The notes under the pieces were generated by a model. That model saw only the letters and a list, made by a program, of their open reading frames with translations, was not told where the DNA came from and searched no databases. A stretch of 15,659 nucleotides of DNA from Thiobacillus sp. UBA3361 (GTDB lineage Bacteria; Pseudomonadota; Gammaproteobacteria; Burkholderiales; Thiobacillaceae), in NCBI GenBank assembly GCA_002360535.1, contig DEQR01000019.1:1-15659 (forward strand). The letters are read 5' to 3'. The translations under genes and the position numbers were made by a program. Below are positions 6,430 to 14,054 of this stretch, piece by piece; within the stretch, counting starts at the first letter, position 1; every line of letters starts with the position of its first letter.

Positions 6430-7301
6430 GCACCGTGCGCATCGCCGCCGTGCAATACCTGCTGCGCCAGATCCGCGACTGGGACGGGTTCGAGAACCAG
6501 GTGCGATTCGTGCTTCAGGCCGCCGGGGATTACCGGCCCCAGTTCGTGCTTCTGCCGGAGATCTTCACCACCCAGCTGCTGTCCTTCATGGACACCCGGG
6601 ACATCCGCAATGCCGTGCGCCACATGCACGAGTACACCTCCCTCTACCTGGACCTGATGTGCGACCTGGCGCGGCAATGGAAGGTGTATCTGGTGGGGGG
6701 CAGCCATCCCACCCTGCGGGAGGGGAAGCTGTACAACACCGCCTATCTGTTCACCCCCGGCGGCGAGATATTTGAGCAAGACAAGATCCACCGTACCCGC
6801 TGGGAGCGGGAGAAGTGGGACACGCACCACGGCGACCAGCTGCGCCTGTTCCAGACGCCTCATGGCCGCATCGCCATCCTGATCTGCTACGACATCGAGT
6901 TCCCTGAGCTGGCGCGCATGGTGAGCGCGGCGGAGGCGGACATCCTGTTCGTGCCCTCCTGCACCGACGACCGGCAGGGCTTTCTGCGGGTGCGCTACTG
7001 CTGCCACGCCCGGGCCATCGAGAACCAGGTCTATGTGGCCATGACCAGCACGGTGGGCAGCCTGCCGGTGGAGGGCCTGGGGGTGCACTATGGCCAGGCG
7101 GGCATCATCACGCCGTCCGATTTCCCCTTCGCCCGCGACGGCATCGCCGCCGAGGGCACGCCCAACGTGGAGCAGATCGTCATCGCCGACGTGAACCTGG
7201 ACAACCTGAGCCGCAACCGCATCAACGGCACCACCATCCCCCTGTACGACAAGCGCCACGACGTCTATGACAACCCGGTGGAGCTGATCGAGGTGCGATG
7301 A
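6426..7301 (+). CDS. Carbon-nitrogen hydrolase (nitrilase superfamily)
   Basis: This 291-residue cytosolic amidase-type enzyme is predicted to hydrolyse a C-N bond in an unidentified amide or nitrile. The Glu-Lys-Cys triad is complete: Glu45 in LLPEIF, Lys120 in EQDKIHRT and Cys154 in LICYDIEFPE. The ILICYDIEFPELAR motif is typical of superfamily amidases. Its first codon overlaps the stop of the GNAT gene (ATGA, 6426-6429), and its own stop overlaps the start of tlyA in the same way (7298-7301). All three proteins are therefore likely to be made by coupled translation. Homologues are found as C-terminal domains of GNAT-nitrilase fusions, which suggests that the two proteins act together. The substrate is not known for this branch. 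Confidence 0.9.
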   Translation: MSTVRIAAVQYLLRQIRDWDGFENQVRFVLQAAGDYRPQFVLLPEIFTTQLLSFMDTRDIRNAVRHMHEYTSLYLDLMCDLARQWKVYLVGGSHPTLREGKLYNTAYLFTPGGEIFEQDKIHRTRWEREKWDTHHGDQLRLFQTPHGRIAILICYDIEFPELARMVSAAEADILFVPSCTDDRQGFLRVRYCCHARAIENQVYVAMTSTVGSLPVEGLGVHYGQAGIITPSDFPFARDGIAAEGTPNVEQIVIADVNLDNLSRNRINGTTIPLYDKRHDVYDNPVELIEVR

Positions 7302-8053
7302 GCCGGCTCGACCAGCTCCTGGTGGCGCGGGGGCTCGCCCCCTCCCGCACGGCGGCGCGGCGGCTGATCGAGGCGGGGCGGGTGCGCCGGAGCGCGGGCG
7401 CCGGCTGGGAGTCGGCCTCCAAGCCCGCCCTGGACCTGCCCGACGATACCCCCCTGGAAGTGACGTCCGACCCGGCGGACCGCTTCGTCTCCCGGGGCGG
7501 GCTGAAGTTGGCCGGCGCCCTGGCCCATACCGGCCTGGACGTGACGGGCCGAACCTGCCTGGACGTGGGCCAGAGCACCGGGGGCTTCACCGACTGCCTG
7601 CTCCAGGCCGGCGCGGCCCGGGTGGTAGGGGTGGACGTGGGCCACGGGCAATTGCATCCCCGTCTGCGGGACGACGCCCGGGTGGTCTGCCTGGAGGGCG
7701 TCAACGCCCGCACCCTGGCCCCGGCCGACCTGGGGGACGCCTGGCCGGCGGGGGGCTTCGACCTCATCGTAGCGGATGCCTCCTTCATCTCCCTGACCCT
7801 GCTGCTGCCCCGTTTCCCCGCCCTGCTGAGGCCGGGGGGCGAGGTGCTGGCCCTGGTGAAGCCCCAGTTCGAGGTGGGGCCGGAGGGGGTGGGAAAGGGA
7901 GGATTGGTGCGCGACCCGAGCCTCTACGGGGCCGTGGAGGTGAAATTGCGGGCGGCCGGCGAGGCGTGCGGGATGTGGGTGCAGGACTGGTTCGCCAGCC
8001 CCATCACCGGCGGGGACGGCAACCGGGAGTTCTTCGTCCGGCTTGCGTGCTGA
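7298..8053 (+). CDS. tlyA: TlyA-family rRNA 2'-O-methyltransferase (S4 plus FtsJ-like domains)
   Basis: TlyA proteins methylate ribose 2'-OH groups of cytidines in 23S and, in some species, 16S rRNA using S-adenosylmethionine; older annotation calls them hemolysin A. The protein has 251 residues. An N-terminal S4 RNA-binding domain (about 1-60; RLDQLLVARGLAPSRTAARR) is followed by VSRGGLKL and then the SAM-binding motif DVGQSTGGFTD (89-99). The presumed catalytic tetrad can be traced as Lys70, Asp160 (VADASF), Lys188 (VKPQFE) and Glu244 (NREFF). KGGLVRDPSL is also typical. It overlaps the nitrilase stop by 4 bases and ends the plus-strand operon. Family assignment is firm; the exact rRNA position is not shown by sequence. 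Confidence 0.92.
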   Translation: MSRLDQLLVARGLAPSRTAARRLIEAGRVRRSAGAGWESASKPALDLPDDTPLEVTSDPADRFVSRGGLKLAGALAHTGLDVTGRTCLDVGQSTGGFTDCLLQAGAARVVGVDVGHGQLHPRLRDDARVVCLEGVNARTLAPADLGDAWPAGGFDLIVADASFISLTLLLPRFPALLRPGGEVLALVKPQFEVGPEGVGKGGLVRDPSLYGAVEVKLRAAGEACGMWVQDWFASPITGGDGNREFFVRLAC

Positions 8054-8086
8054 GCGCCCCCAGGGCCAGGCTGCACCAAGCCCGCC

Positions 8087-8133
8087 CCCCGAGGGGGAAG
8101 CAAGAAAACTCGGGGCGGCCCATCATTTTCTTG
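8087..8133. repeat. Interleaved inverted repeats between convergent tlyA and spoVR
   Basis: Two perfect dyads interlock. CCCCGAG (8087-8093) pairs with CTCGGGG (8109-8115). CAAGAAAA (8101-8108), which lies in the loop of the first, pairs with TTTTCTTG (8126-8133). The order a-b-a'-b' is that of a pseudoknot, or of two mutually exclusive hairpins. Beyond a 2-base bulge the first stem may extend by three GC pairs. The place between convergent genes suits a two-way terminator, but there is no clean T-run after either stem. It may instead be a copy of a dispersed intergenic repeat. Confidence 0.55.
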
Positions 8134-8149
8134 TGAGGGGCTTCAGCCG

Positions 8150-8161
8150 GCGGCCGGCCGC
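8150..8161. repeat. 12-bp GC palindrome next to the spoVR stop
   Basis: GCGGCCGGCCGC is a perfect palindrome that ends one base before the stop codon of spoVR. In GC-rich DNA such a sequence can arise by chance. It may add to the transcription end signal of spoVR. Confidence 0.3.
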
Positions 8162-8162
8162 G

Positions 8163-9698
8163 TCAGACTTCGCACTCGGCCACCCGCTCGGCGTGGCCCT
8201 CGTCGTCCACGCTTTCCATGCGCACGGTGTAGCCCCACAGGCGGGCAATGTGGCGCAGCATCTCCGGGGTGGATTCGCCCAGGGGGCGGCGGTTGTGCAT
8301 GAAGTGGCGCAGGGTCAGGGAGCGGTCGCCATAGACGTCCACGTTCCACACCTGGATGTTGGGTTCCCGGTTGCCCAGATTGTACTGGTCGGCCAGCATC
8401 TGGCGCACTTGCCGGTAGCCGGCGTCGTCGTGGATGGCGGCGATCTCCAGCTTGTCTTCCCGGTCGTCGTCCAGCACGGCGAACAGCTTCATCTCCCGGA
8501 TCAGGTTGGGCGACAGGTACTGGGCGATGAAGCTCTCGTCCTTGAAGTTGCGCATGGCGAAGTCCAGGGTCTTCACCCAGTCGCTGCCGGCGATCTCGGG
8601 GAACCAGCGGCGGTCTTCCTCGGTGGGGGTTTCGCATATCCGGCGGAGGTCGCGGAACATGGCGAAGCCCAGGGCGTAGGGGTTGATGCCGCTGTACATG
8701 CGGCTGTAGTAGGGCGGCTGATAAACCACGTTGGTGTGGCTTTGCAGGAACTCCAGCATGAAACCGTCGCTGACCTTGCCCTCCTGGTGCAGGTGGTTGA
8801 GCAGGGTGTAGTGCCAGAAGGTGGCCCAGCCCTCGTTCATCACCTGGGTCTGGCGCTGGGGATAGAAGTACTGGGCGATCTTGCGCACGATGCGCACGAT
8901 CTCGCGCTGCCAGGGGGCCAGCCGGGGGGCGTTCTTCTCGATGAAGTAGAGCAGGTTCTCCTGCGGCTCGGGGGGGAAACGCTGTTCCCGCAGTTCCGCC
9001 TCGGCCGCCTCCTTGGGCGGCAGGGTGCGCCACAGCAGGTTGACCTGGGATTGCAGATAGGCCTCCCGCTCGGTCTGGCGGGCCTGTTCCTTGGCCATGG
9101 ACAGCTTGGTCGGCCGCTTGTAGCGATCGACACCGTGGTTCATCAGGGCGTGGCAGGAGTCCAGCACCTCCTCCACCGCCTCTTCGCCATAGCGTTGTTC
9201 GCATTCGGCGACGAAATTGCGGGCGAACACCAGGTAGTCCAGGATGCCCTCGGCGTCGGTCCAGGTGCGGAACAGGTAGTTGCCCTTGAAGAACGAGTTG
9301 TGGCCGTAGCTGGCATGGGCGATCACCAGTGCCTGCATGGTCATGGTGTTCTCTTCCATGAGGTAGGCGATGCAGGGGCTGGAGTTGATGACGATCTCGT
9401 AGGCCAGGCCCATCTGGCCGCGCTGGTAGCCCTTCTGGGTGGCCACGAACTGCTTGCCGAAGCTCCAGTGGTGGTAGCCCACCGGCATGCCCACCGAGGA
9501 GTAGGCGTCGATCATCTGCTCGGAGGTGATCACCTCGATCTGGTTCGGGTACGTGTCCAGGCCGTAGCCGGCGGCGATGCGGCCGATCTCCCGGTCGTAG
9601 TCGCGCAGCAATTCGAAGGTCCATTCCGAGCCTTCCGAGATCAGCAGGGGCTTGCCGGAATCGGTGGGTTTGGGGGTGTCGATTACGGGTTCGGACAT
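8163..9698 (-). CDS. ycgB: SpoVR family protein (YcgB-like)
   Basis: SpoVR was first described from spore cortex formation in Bacillus, but close relatives (E. coli YcgB) are common in non-sporing proteobacteria. There they belong to the same stress-linked module as the kinase PrkA/YeaG and YeaH. The molecular role is not established. At 511 residues it has the usual YcgB length. Family-typical stretches are GLDTYPNQIEVITSEQM, YHHWSFGK, YEIVINSSPCIAYLMEENT, the histidine-rich AHASYGHNSFF, NEGWATFWHY and YYSRMYSGINPYALGF. The conserved Glu and His residues hint at a metal site, but this is inference. The ATG at 9696-9698 begins MSEPVIDTPK and is preceded by GAGGG. The frame runs open to 9914 inside yeaH, which is not used. 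It starts 8 bases after the yeaH stop, as the last gene of the operon. Confidence 0.93.
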   Translation of the reverse strand: MSEPVIDTPKPTDSGKPLLISEGSEWTFELLRDYDREIGRIAAGYGLDTYPNQIEVITSEQMIDAYSSVGMPVGYHHWSFGKQFVATQKGYQRGQMGLAYEIVINSSPCIAYLMEENTMTMQALVIAHASYGHNSFFKGNYLFRTWTDAEGILDYLVFARNFVAECEQRYGEEAVEEVLDSCHALMNHGVDRYKRPTKLSMAKEQARQTEREAYLQSQVNLLWRTLPPKEAAEAELREQRFPPEPQENLLYFIEKNAPRLAPWQREIVRIVRKIAQYFYPQRQTQVMNEGWATFWHYTLLNHLHQEGKVSDGFMLEFLQSHTNVVYQPPYYSRMYSGINPYALGFAMFRDLRRICETPTEEDRRWFPEIAGSDWVKTLDFAMRNFKDESFIAQYLSPNLIREMKLFAVLDDDREDKLEIAAIHDDAGYRQVRQMLADQYNLGNREPNIQVWNVDVYGDRSLTLRHFMHNRRPLGESTPEMLRHIARLWGYTVRMESVDDEGHAERVAECEV

Positions 9699-9706
9699 GG
9701 TTTCCC

Positions 9707-10972
9707 TCACGCGGCTGCTTTCTTCTTGAACAACTCCCGGAACACGGGATAGATGTCCTCCAGCCCCAGGATGCGCTGCATGGCGAAGCGCCGGCTGGCG
9801 GCGGCCACCTGTTCGTAGGCGTGCCACAGGCTTTGCGGATCGCGGGCCTCGATCTCCACGTAGGCGTAGTACTGCACCAGGGGCAGGATGTGTTGCACCA
9901 GCAGGTCGCGGCATAGGGGCGAATCGTCGTCCCAGTTGTCCCCGTCCGAGGCCTGGGCGGCGTAGATGTTCCAGGCCTGGCTGGGGTAGCGCTCGCGGAC
10001 GATCTCTTTCATCAGGTCGAGGGCGCTGGACACCACCGTGCCGCCGGTCTCCCGGGATCCGAAGAAGTCCTCCTCGTCCACCTCCTTGGCCACGGTGTGG
10101 TGGCGGATGAATACCAGGTCGATGCGTTCATAGGCGCGGGTCAGAAACAGGTAGAGCAGCATGAAGAAACGCTTGGCGATGTCCTTGCGGTTCTCGTCCA
10201 TGGAACCCGATACGTCCATCAGGCAGAACATCACCGCCTGGCTGGTGGGCTGGGGCTGGTCGCTGCGGTTGGCGTAGCGCAGGTCCCAGGTGTCGATGAA
10301 GGGCACCGCGGCGATGCGCGCCTTGAGGGTTTCGATCTCCTCGCGCAGCTCGTCCGCCTCCGGGCTCTGGCCCTTGCCCTGGGCTTCCAGTTCGGCCAGG
10401 GCCTCTTCCGCCTCTTTCAGGGCCTCTCGGGGACCTGCCCCCATGGCCAGGCGGCGACCGATGGCCTGCTTCATGGATCGCACCACGTGCAGATTGGAGG
10501 GGTTGCCCTGGCTGACGAAGCCGGAGCGTACCCGCTTCACCTCGGGCACGGCGGTGAGCTGCTTCTTCACCAGGTCCGGCAGGGCCAGATCCTCGAAGAA
10601 GACGTTCATGAACTCTTCCTTGGAGAGTTCGAAGACGAATTCGTCCATGCCCTCGCCGTCCTGGGAGGCGCCGCCGCCGCCGCCGCCTTGGCCACCCTCT
10701 GGCCGATCCACGCGGTCTCCGGTGACGAACTCCTTGTTGCCCGGGTTGACCGCCCCGCGCCGGCCACCGGGGCCGTGGTGGAAGAAGGGCTCGGTCAGGT
10801 CCTTGGAGGGGATGGAGATTTCCTCGCCCCGCTCCAGGTCGGCCACCTTGCGGCCTGAAATGGCCTTGCCCACGGCCTGGCGTATCTGCCCCTTGTAGCG
10901 GCGCAGGAAGCGCTGCCGGTTGACGGCGCTGCGATTCTTGCCGGAGAGACGGCGATCGACGAATTGGCTCAC
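9707..10972 (-). CDS. yeaH: YeaH/YhbH family protein (DUF444, von Willebrand A-like)
   Basis: This cytosolic 421-residue protein is the usual partner of the kinase PrkA in proteobacteria (YeaH) and bacilli (YhbH); its molecular function is unclear. The N-terminus FVDRRLSGKNRSAVNRQRFLRR is basic and family-typical. A glycine-rich run (93-102) and a charged, probably coiled-coil helix (about 183-222) follow. The second half is a von Willebrand A-like domain with the metal-site motif DVSGSM (Asp253, Ser255, Ser257) after AVMFCL. A later threonine in SRETGGTVVSSAL could complete the site. It lies 13 bases after prkA and 8 before spoVR, so all three are one transcription unit. A role as substrate or adaptor of PrkA is a plausible inference only. 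Confidence 0.92.
   Translation of the reverse strand: MSQFVDRRLSGKNRSAVNRQRFLRRYKGQIRQAVGKAISGRKVADLERGEEISIPSKDLTEPFFHHGPGGRRGAVNPGNKEFVTGDRVDRPEGGQGGGGGGASQDGEGMDEFVFELSKEEFMNVFFEDLALPDLVKKQLTAVPEVKRVRSGFVSQGNPSNLHVVRSMKQAIGRRLAMGAGPREALKEAEEALAELEAQGKGQSPEADELREEIETLKARIAAVPFIDTWDLRYANRSDQPQPTSQAVMFCLMDVSGSMDENRKDIAKRFFMLLYLFLTRAYERIDLVFIRHHTVAKEVDEEDFFGSRETGGTVVSSALDLMKEIVRERYPSQAWNIYAAQASDGDNWDDDSPLCRDLLVQHILPLVQYYAYVEIEARDPQSLWHAYEQVAAASRRFAMQRILGLEDIYPVFRELFKKKAAA
10670..10687 (+). repeat. GCC triplet run (six units) in yeaH
   Basis: Six GCC triplets in a row encode glycines of the run at residues 93-102 of YeaH on the minus strand. A triplet repeat can change length by whole codons, so the linker could vary between strains without loss of frame. 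Confidence 0.5.
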
Positions 10973-10985
10973 AGGGACACCCGGG

Positions 10986-12905
10986 TCACGACGCCTTCCT
11001 GGCCCTGAGATACCACTCGGCCAGCAGGCGCACCTGCTTGTCGGTGTAGCCCTTGGCCACCATGCGCTGCACGAACTCGCCGTGCTTCTTCTGCTCCTCG
11101 CTGGAGGCCTTGGCGTTGAAGGAGATCACCGGCAACAGGTCCTCGGTGCTGGAGAACATGCGCTTCTCGATCACCGCGCGCAGCTTCTCGTAGCTGGTCC
11201 ACAGGGGGTTCTTGCCGTGGTTCTGTGCCCGGGCGCGCAGCACGAAGTTGACCACCTCGTGGCGGAAGTCCTTCGGGTTGGCGATGCCGGCGGGCTTCTC
11301 GATCTTCTCCAGTTCGGCGTTGAGCTGCGCCCGGTCCAGGATCTCGCCGGTGTCCGGGTCGCGGTACTCCTGGTCCTGGATCCACATGTCGGCGAAGCTG
11401 ACGTAGCGGTCGAAGATGTTCTGGCCGTACTCGGAATAGGACTCCAGATACGCCGTCTGCAACTCCTTCTCGATGAACTCGGCGTAGCGTGGCGCGAGGT
11501 ACTCTTTGAGGAACGCCACGTAACGCTGCTCCACCTCGGGCGGGAACTGCTCCTGCTCGATCTGCTGTTCCAGCACGTAGAGCAGGTGCACCGGGTTGGC
11601 CGCCACCTCCACGTGGTCGAAGTTGAACACCCGCGACAGGATCTTGAAGGCGAAGCGGGTGGAGATGCCGGTCATGCCCTCATCCACCCCGGCGAAATCC
11701 CGGTATTCCTGATAGGACTTCGCCTTCGGGTCGGTGTCTTTCAAGTTCTCGCCGTCGTAGACGCGCATCTTGGAATAGATGCTGGAGTTCTCCGGCTCCT
11801 TCAGCCGGGTGAGCACCGAGAACTGGGCCAGCATCTGCAAGGTACCGGGGGCGCAGGGCGCCTCGGACAGGGAGCTGTGGCGCAGCAGCTTGTCGTAGAT
11901 CTTCACCTCGTCGGACACCCGCAGGCAGTAGGGCACCTTGACGATGTAGATGCGGTCCAGGAAGGCCTCGTTGTTCTTGTTGTTGCGGAAGGCGGTCCAC
12001 TCGCTCTCGTTGCTGTGCGCCAGCACCACGCCGTCGAAGGGGATGGCGCCGAAGCCCTCGGTGCCCTTGTAGTTGCCCTCCTGCGTGGCGGTGAGCAGCG
12101 GGTGCAGCACCTTGATGGGCGCCTTGAACATCTCGACGAATTCCATCAGCCCCTGGTTGGCCAGGCACAGGCCGCCGGAGTAGCTGTAGGCGTCCGGGTC
12201 GTCCTGGGAGAATTTCTCCAACTTGCGGATATCGACTTTGCCCACCAGGGAGGAAATGTCCTGGTTGTTCTCGTCGCCCGGCTCGGTCTTGGACACGCCC
12301 ACCTGGCCCAGCACCGAGGGCCAGCGCTTGATGACCCGGAACTTGGTGATGTCGCCGTTGAACTCGTGCAGGCGCTTCACCGCCCAGGGCGACAGCACCC
12401 GGCTGAGGTAGCGGCGCGGGATGCCGTATTCCTTTTCCAGGATGTCGCCGTCCTCGTCGGCGGAGAACAATGCCAGGGGTGAATCGTTCACCGGCGAGCC
12501 CTTGATGGCGTAGAAGGGCGCCTTTTCTATCAGGTGCTTGAGCTTCTCGGCCAGCGACGACTTGCCGCCCCCCACCGGGCCCAGCAGGTAGAGAATCTGT
12601 TTCTTCTCCTCCAGGCCCTGGGCGGCGTGGCGGAAGTAGGACACGATCTGCTCGATCGTTTCCTCCATGCCGTAGAAGTCCCGGAAGGCCGGGTAGAGCT
12701 TGATGACCTTGTTGGAGAACAGGCGCGACAGGCGCGGGTCGGTGCGGGTGTCCACCATCTCCGGCTCGCCGATGGCCGCCAGCATGCGCTCGGCGGCGGT
12801 GGCGTAGGCGATACGGTCGTTCTTGCAGATGTCCAGGAACTCTTCGAGGGAGTATTCCTCCTCCACCCGTCGATAGCGGTCGATGTACTGGTTGAACAGG
12901 CTCAT
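10986..12905 (-). CDS. prkA: PrkA-type serine protein kinase (YeaG)
   Basis: PrkA/YeaG is a cytosolic protein with an N-terminal AAA-like ATPase domain and a C-terminal kinase-like domain. In E. coli it belongs to the starvation response, and Bacillus PrkA has been reported as a kinase and, later, as a protease. At 639 residues it is full length (E. coli YeaG is about 644). It begins with the family-typical SLFNQYIDRYRR and EEYSLEEFLDICK. The Walker A motif GPVGGGKS (109-116) lies in ILYLLGPVGGGKSSLAEKLK. Further conserved stretches are GLCLANQGLMEFVEMFKAPIKVLHPLL and IPFDGVVLAHSNESEW. GGAG lies about 8 bases before the ATG at 12903-12905. It is the first gene of prkA-yeaH-spoVR, and a sigma-54 promoter lies about 50 bases upstream. 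Confidence 0.95.
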   Translation of the reverse strand: MSLFNQYIDRYRRVEEEYSLEEFLDICKNDRIAYATAAERMLAAIGEPEMVDTRTDPRLSRLFSNKVIKLYPAFRDFYGMEETIEQIVSYFRHAAQGLEEKKQILYLLGPVGGGKSSLAEKLKHLIEKAPFYAIKGSPVNDSPLALFSADEDGDILEKEYGIPRRYLSRVLSPWAVKRLHEFNGDITKFRVIKRWPSVLGQVGVSKTEPGDENNQDISSLVGKVDIRKLEKFSQDDPDAYSYSGGLCLANQGLMEFVEMFKAPIKVLHPLLTATQEGNYKGTEGFGAIPFDGVVLAHSNESEWTAFRNNKNNEAFLDRIYIVKVPYCLRVSDEVKIYDKLLRHSSLSEAPCAPGTLQMLAQFSVLTRLKEPENSSIYSKMRVYDGENLKDTDPKAKSYQEYRDFAGVDEGMTGISTRFAFKILSRVFNFDHVEVAANPVHLLYVLEQQIEQEQFPPEVEQRYVAFLKEYLAPRYAEFIEKELQTAYLESYSEYGQNIFDRYVSFADMWIQDQEYRDPDTGEILDRAQLNAELEKIEKPAGIANPKDFRHEVVNFVLRARAQNHGKNPLWTSYEKLRAVIEKRMFSSTEDLLPVISFNAKASSEEQKKHGEFVQRMVAKGYTDKQVRLLAEWYLRARKAS

Positions 12906-12952
12906 GTCGCGTCTCCAGGTTGATGACTGAAAGCAGCCTACCTAACGGCTAT

Positions 12953-12968
12953 AGCAACGGTTGTGCCA
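12953..12968 (-). promoter_or_regulatory. Sigma-54 (RpoN) promoter of prkA-yeaH-spoVR
   Basis: The minus strand reads TGGCACAACCGTTGCT. It matches the sigma-54 consensus TGGCACG-N4-TTGCW at all defined positions except the seventh (A instead of G), with the invariant GG and GC at the correct spacing. The predicted transcription start is near 12942, which gives a leader of about 37 bases with the prkA ribosome binding site. Sigma-54 promoters need an ATP-driven enhancer-binding protein. The E. coli yeaGH operon is known to respond to nitrogen starvation, which makes an NtrC-like activator plausible here. Confidence 0.8.
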
Positions 12969-12977
12969 GAAGAAAAG

Positions 12978-13012
12978 ACACGTCCGGCGTGTGGCAATTC
13001 GACCGCTGGTCG
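12978..13012. promoter_or_regulatory. Two short dyads upstream of the sigma-54 promoter
   Basis: ACACG-N5-CGTGT (12978-12992) and CGACC-N3-GGTCG (13000-13012) are perfect 5-bp inverted repeats, about 35-70 bases upstream of the predicted prkA start. This is close for a classical enhancer and could be a site for IHF-independent or repressor control. The evidence is only the symmetry. Confidence 0.25.
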
Positions 13013-13063
13013 CGGGTTTGGTGCCGCCGGGGAAGATTCGTCCGCATCCAGACGTTCCGACAT

Positions 13064-13090
13064 GCACCGAATCAGGGCTTGGCGTGGTGC
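13064..13090. promoter_or_regulatory. Possible upstream activator site (GCACC-N17-GGTGC)
   Basis: The half-sites GCACC and GGTGC are the same as those of NtrC sites (TGCACC...GGTGCA), but they are separated by 17 rather than 5 bases, so this is not a standard NtrC site. The position, about 120-150 bases upstream of the predicted prkA start, is normal for sigma-54 enhancers. Chance cannot be excluded. Confidence 0.25.
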
Positions 13091-13166
13091 GGGCTTGTCA
13101 TCACTAACGGCAGGAATGCACCCGAATTGAACCCGGCCGTTCGTCGAGTGACGGAAGGCGGATGGT

Positions 13167-14054
13167 TCAGGTTTTCTTCTTGGCGCGCGGGTGGGCCTGG
13201 TCGTAAACCTGGGCCAGGTGCTGGTAGTCCAGATGGGTATAGACCTGGGTCGTCGATAGGCTGGCGTGGCCCAGCATCTCCTGCACGGCGCGCAGGTCAC
13301 CCGAGGATTGCAGTACGTGAGAGGCGAAGGAATGGCGCAGGGCGTGGGGATGCACCCGTTGGCCCACGTCCCGCGCCAGGGCCAGGCGCTTGAGCCGAGC
13401 CTGCACCACCCGCGGGGAGATGCGCTGGCCGCGGGCGCCGACAAACAACGCATGTTCATCCCGACTCACCTGCGCACGTACCGCCAGCCAGACCCGCAGG
13501 GCCTCCAGGGCCAGGCGGCCAACCGGCACGATGCGTGTCTTGCGGCCCTTGCCGGTGACCGTGGCCTCGCCCTGGGCCAGGTCGATGCCGCCCAGGTCCA
13601 GGCCCACCAGTTCGGCCAGGCGCAGGCCGGAGGAATACATCAGCTCGAACATGGCCCGGTCGCGGCGGGCCATGGGGTCGTCATCGGTCACATCGGACAG
13701 CATGCGGCCCATCTCGTCCGGCGACAGGGTGTGCGGCAGCCGCTTGGGTCCCTTGGGCGGCCGCACCCCCAGACAGGGGTTGGCCCGCACCCGGCCCTGG
13801 CGGCCCAGGTGGGCATAGAAGCCGCGCCAGGCCGACAACATGCGCGCCAGGCTCTTGGCGGCGTAGCCCTTGCCGTGCAGGCCGGCGAGTGCTCTGCGAA
13901 TGTCGTGGGTGGTGACGGATTCCGGCGCGATGTCGGTCAGGATCGCCGCCAGCCGCCGGATGTCTTCGTCATAGAGGGCGATGCTGCGCGGGCTGTAGTT
14001 GCGGCCGCGCAGGGTGGCCAGGTAGTCGTCCAGGGCGGCCCGGAACAGGGGCAT
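13167..14054 (-). CDS. xerC: Tyrosine recombinase XerC
   Basis: XerC works with XerD at the dif site under control of FtsK to resolve chromosome dimers before division. The protein has 295 residues, close to the family's 298. The N-terminal SAM-like core-binding domain (about 1-85) includes YSPRSIALYDEDIRRL. The catalytic domain carries all key residues: Arg145 (SGLRLAEL), Lys169 (TGKGRKTR), His237 and Arg240 (HALRHSFASH), His263 (LGHAS) and nucleophile Tyr272 (TQVYTHLD). The chosen ATG at 14052-14054 shares one base with the stop of the DUF484 gene (TGATG). The frame runs open to 14240, but that part would lie inside DUF484 and is low-complexity. Because it follows dapF and DUF484 and carries no integrase traits, it is the housekeeping XerC rather than a phage integrase. 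Confidence 0.95.
   Translation of the reverse strand: MPLFRAALDDYLATLRGRNYSPRSIALYDEDIRRLAAILTDIAPESVTTHDIRRALAGLHGKGYAAKSLARMLSAWRGFYAHLGRQGRVRANPCLGVRPPKGPKRLPHTLSPDEMGRMLSDVTDDDPMARRDRAMFELMYSSGLRLAELVGLDLGGIDLAQGEATVTGKGRKTRIVPVGRLALEALRVWLAVRAQVSRDEHALFVGARGQRISPRVVQARLKRLALARDVGQRVHPHALRHSFASHVLQSSGDLRAVQEMLGHASLSTTQVYTHLDYQHLAQVYDQAHPRAKKKT

Noticed and set aside
8043..9752. A 569-codon open frame on the plus strand opposite spoVR
   Set aside because: It lies antisense to a clear SpoVR gene and consists of low-complexity Val/Gly/His/Gln-rich sequence without known motifs, the normal shadow of a GC-rich gene.
10920..12482. A 520-codon open frame on the plus strand opposite prkA
   Set aside because: It is antisense to the well-supported PrkA gene and has the same Leu/Val/Gly/His bias as other shadow frames here.
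12920..13393. A plus-strand frame across the prkA-xerC gap
   Set aside because: It runs into xerC on the opposite strand, has no ribosome binding site, and covers the sigma-54 promoter; no protein-like features.
13167..14054. Tyrosine recombinase as a sign of an integrated element
   Set aside because: Sequence, length and the lysA-dapF-DUF484 context identify housekeeping XerC; no phage or plasmid genes and no attachment-site repeats are visible.
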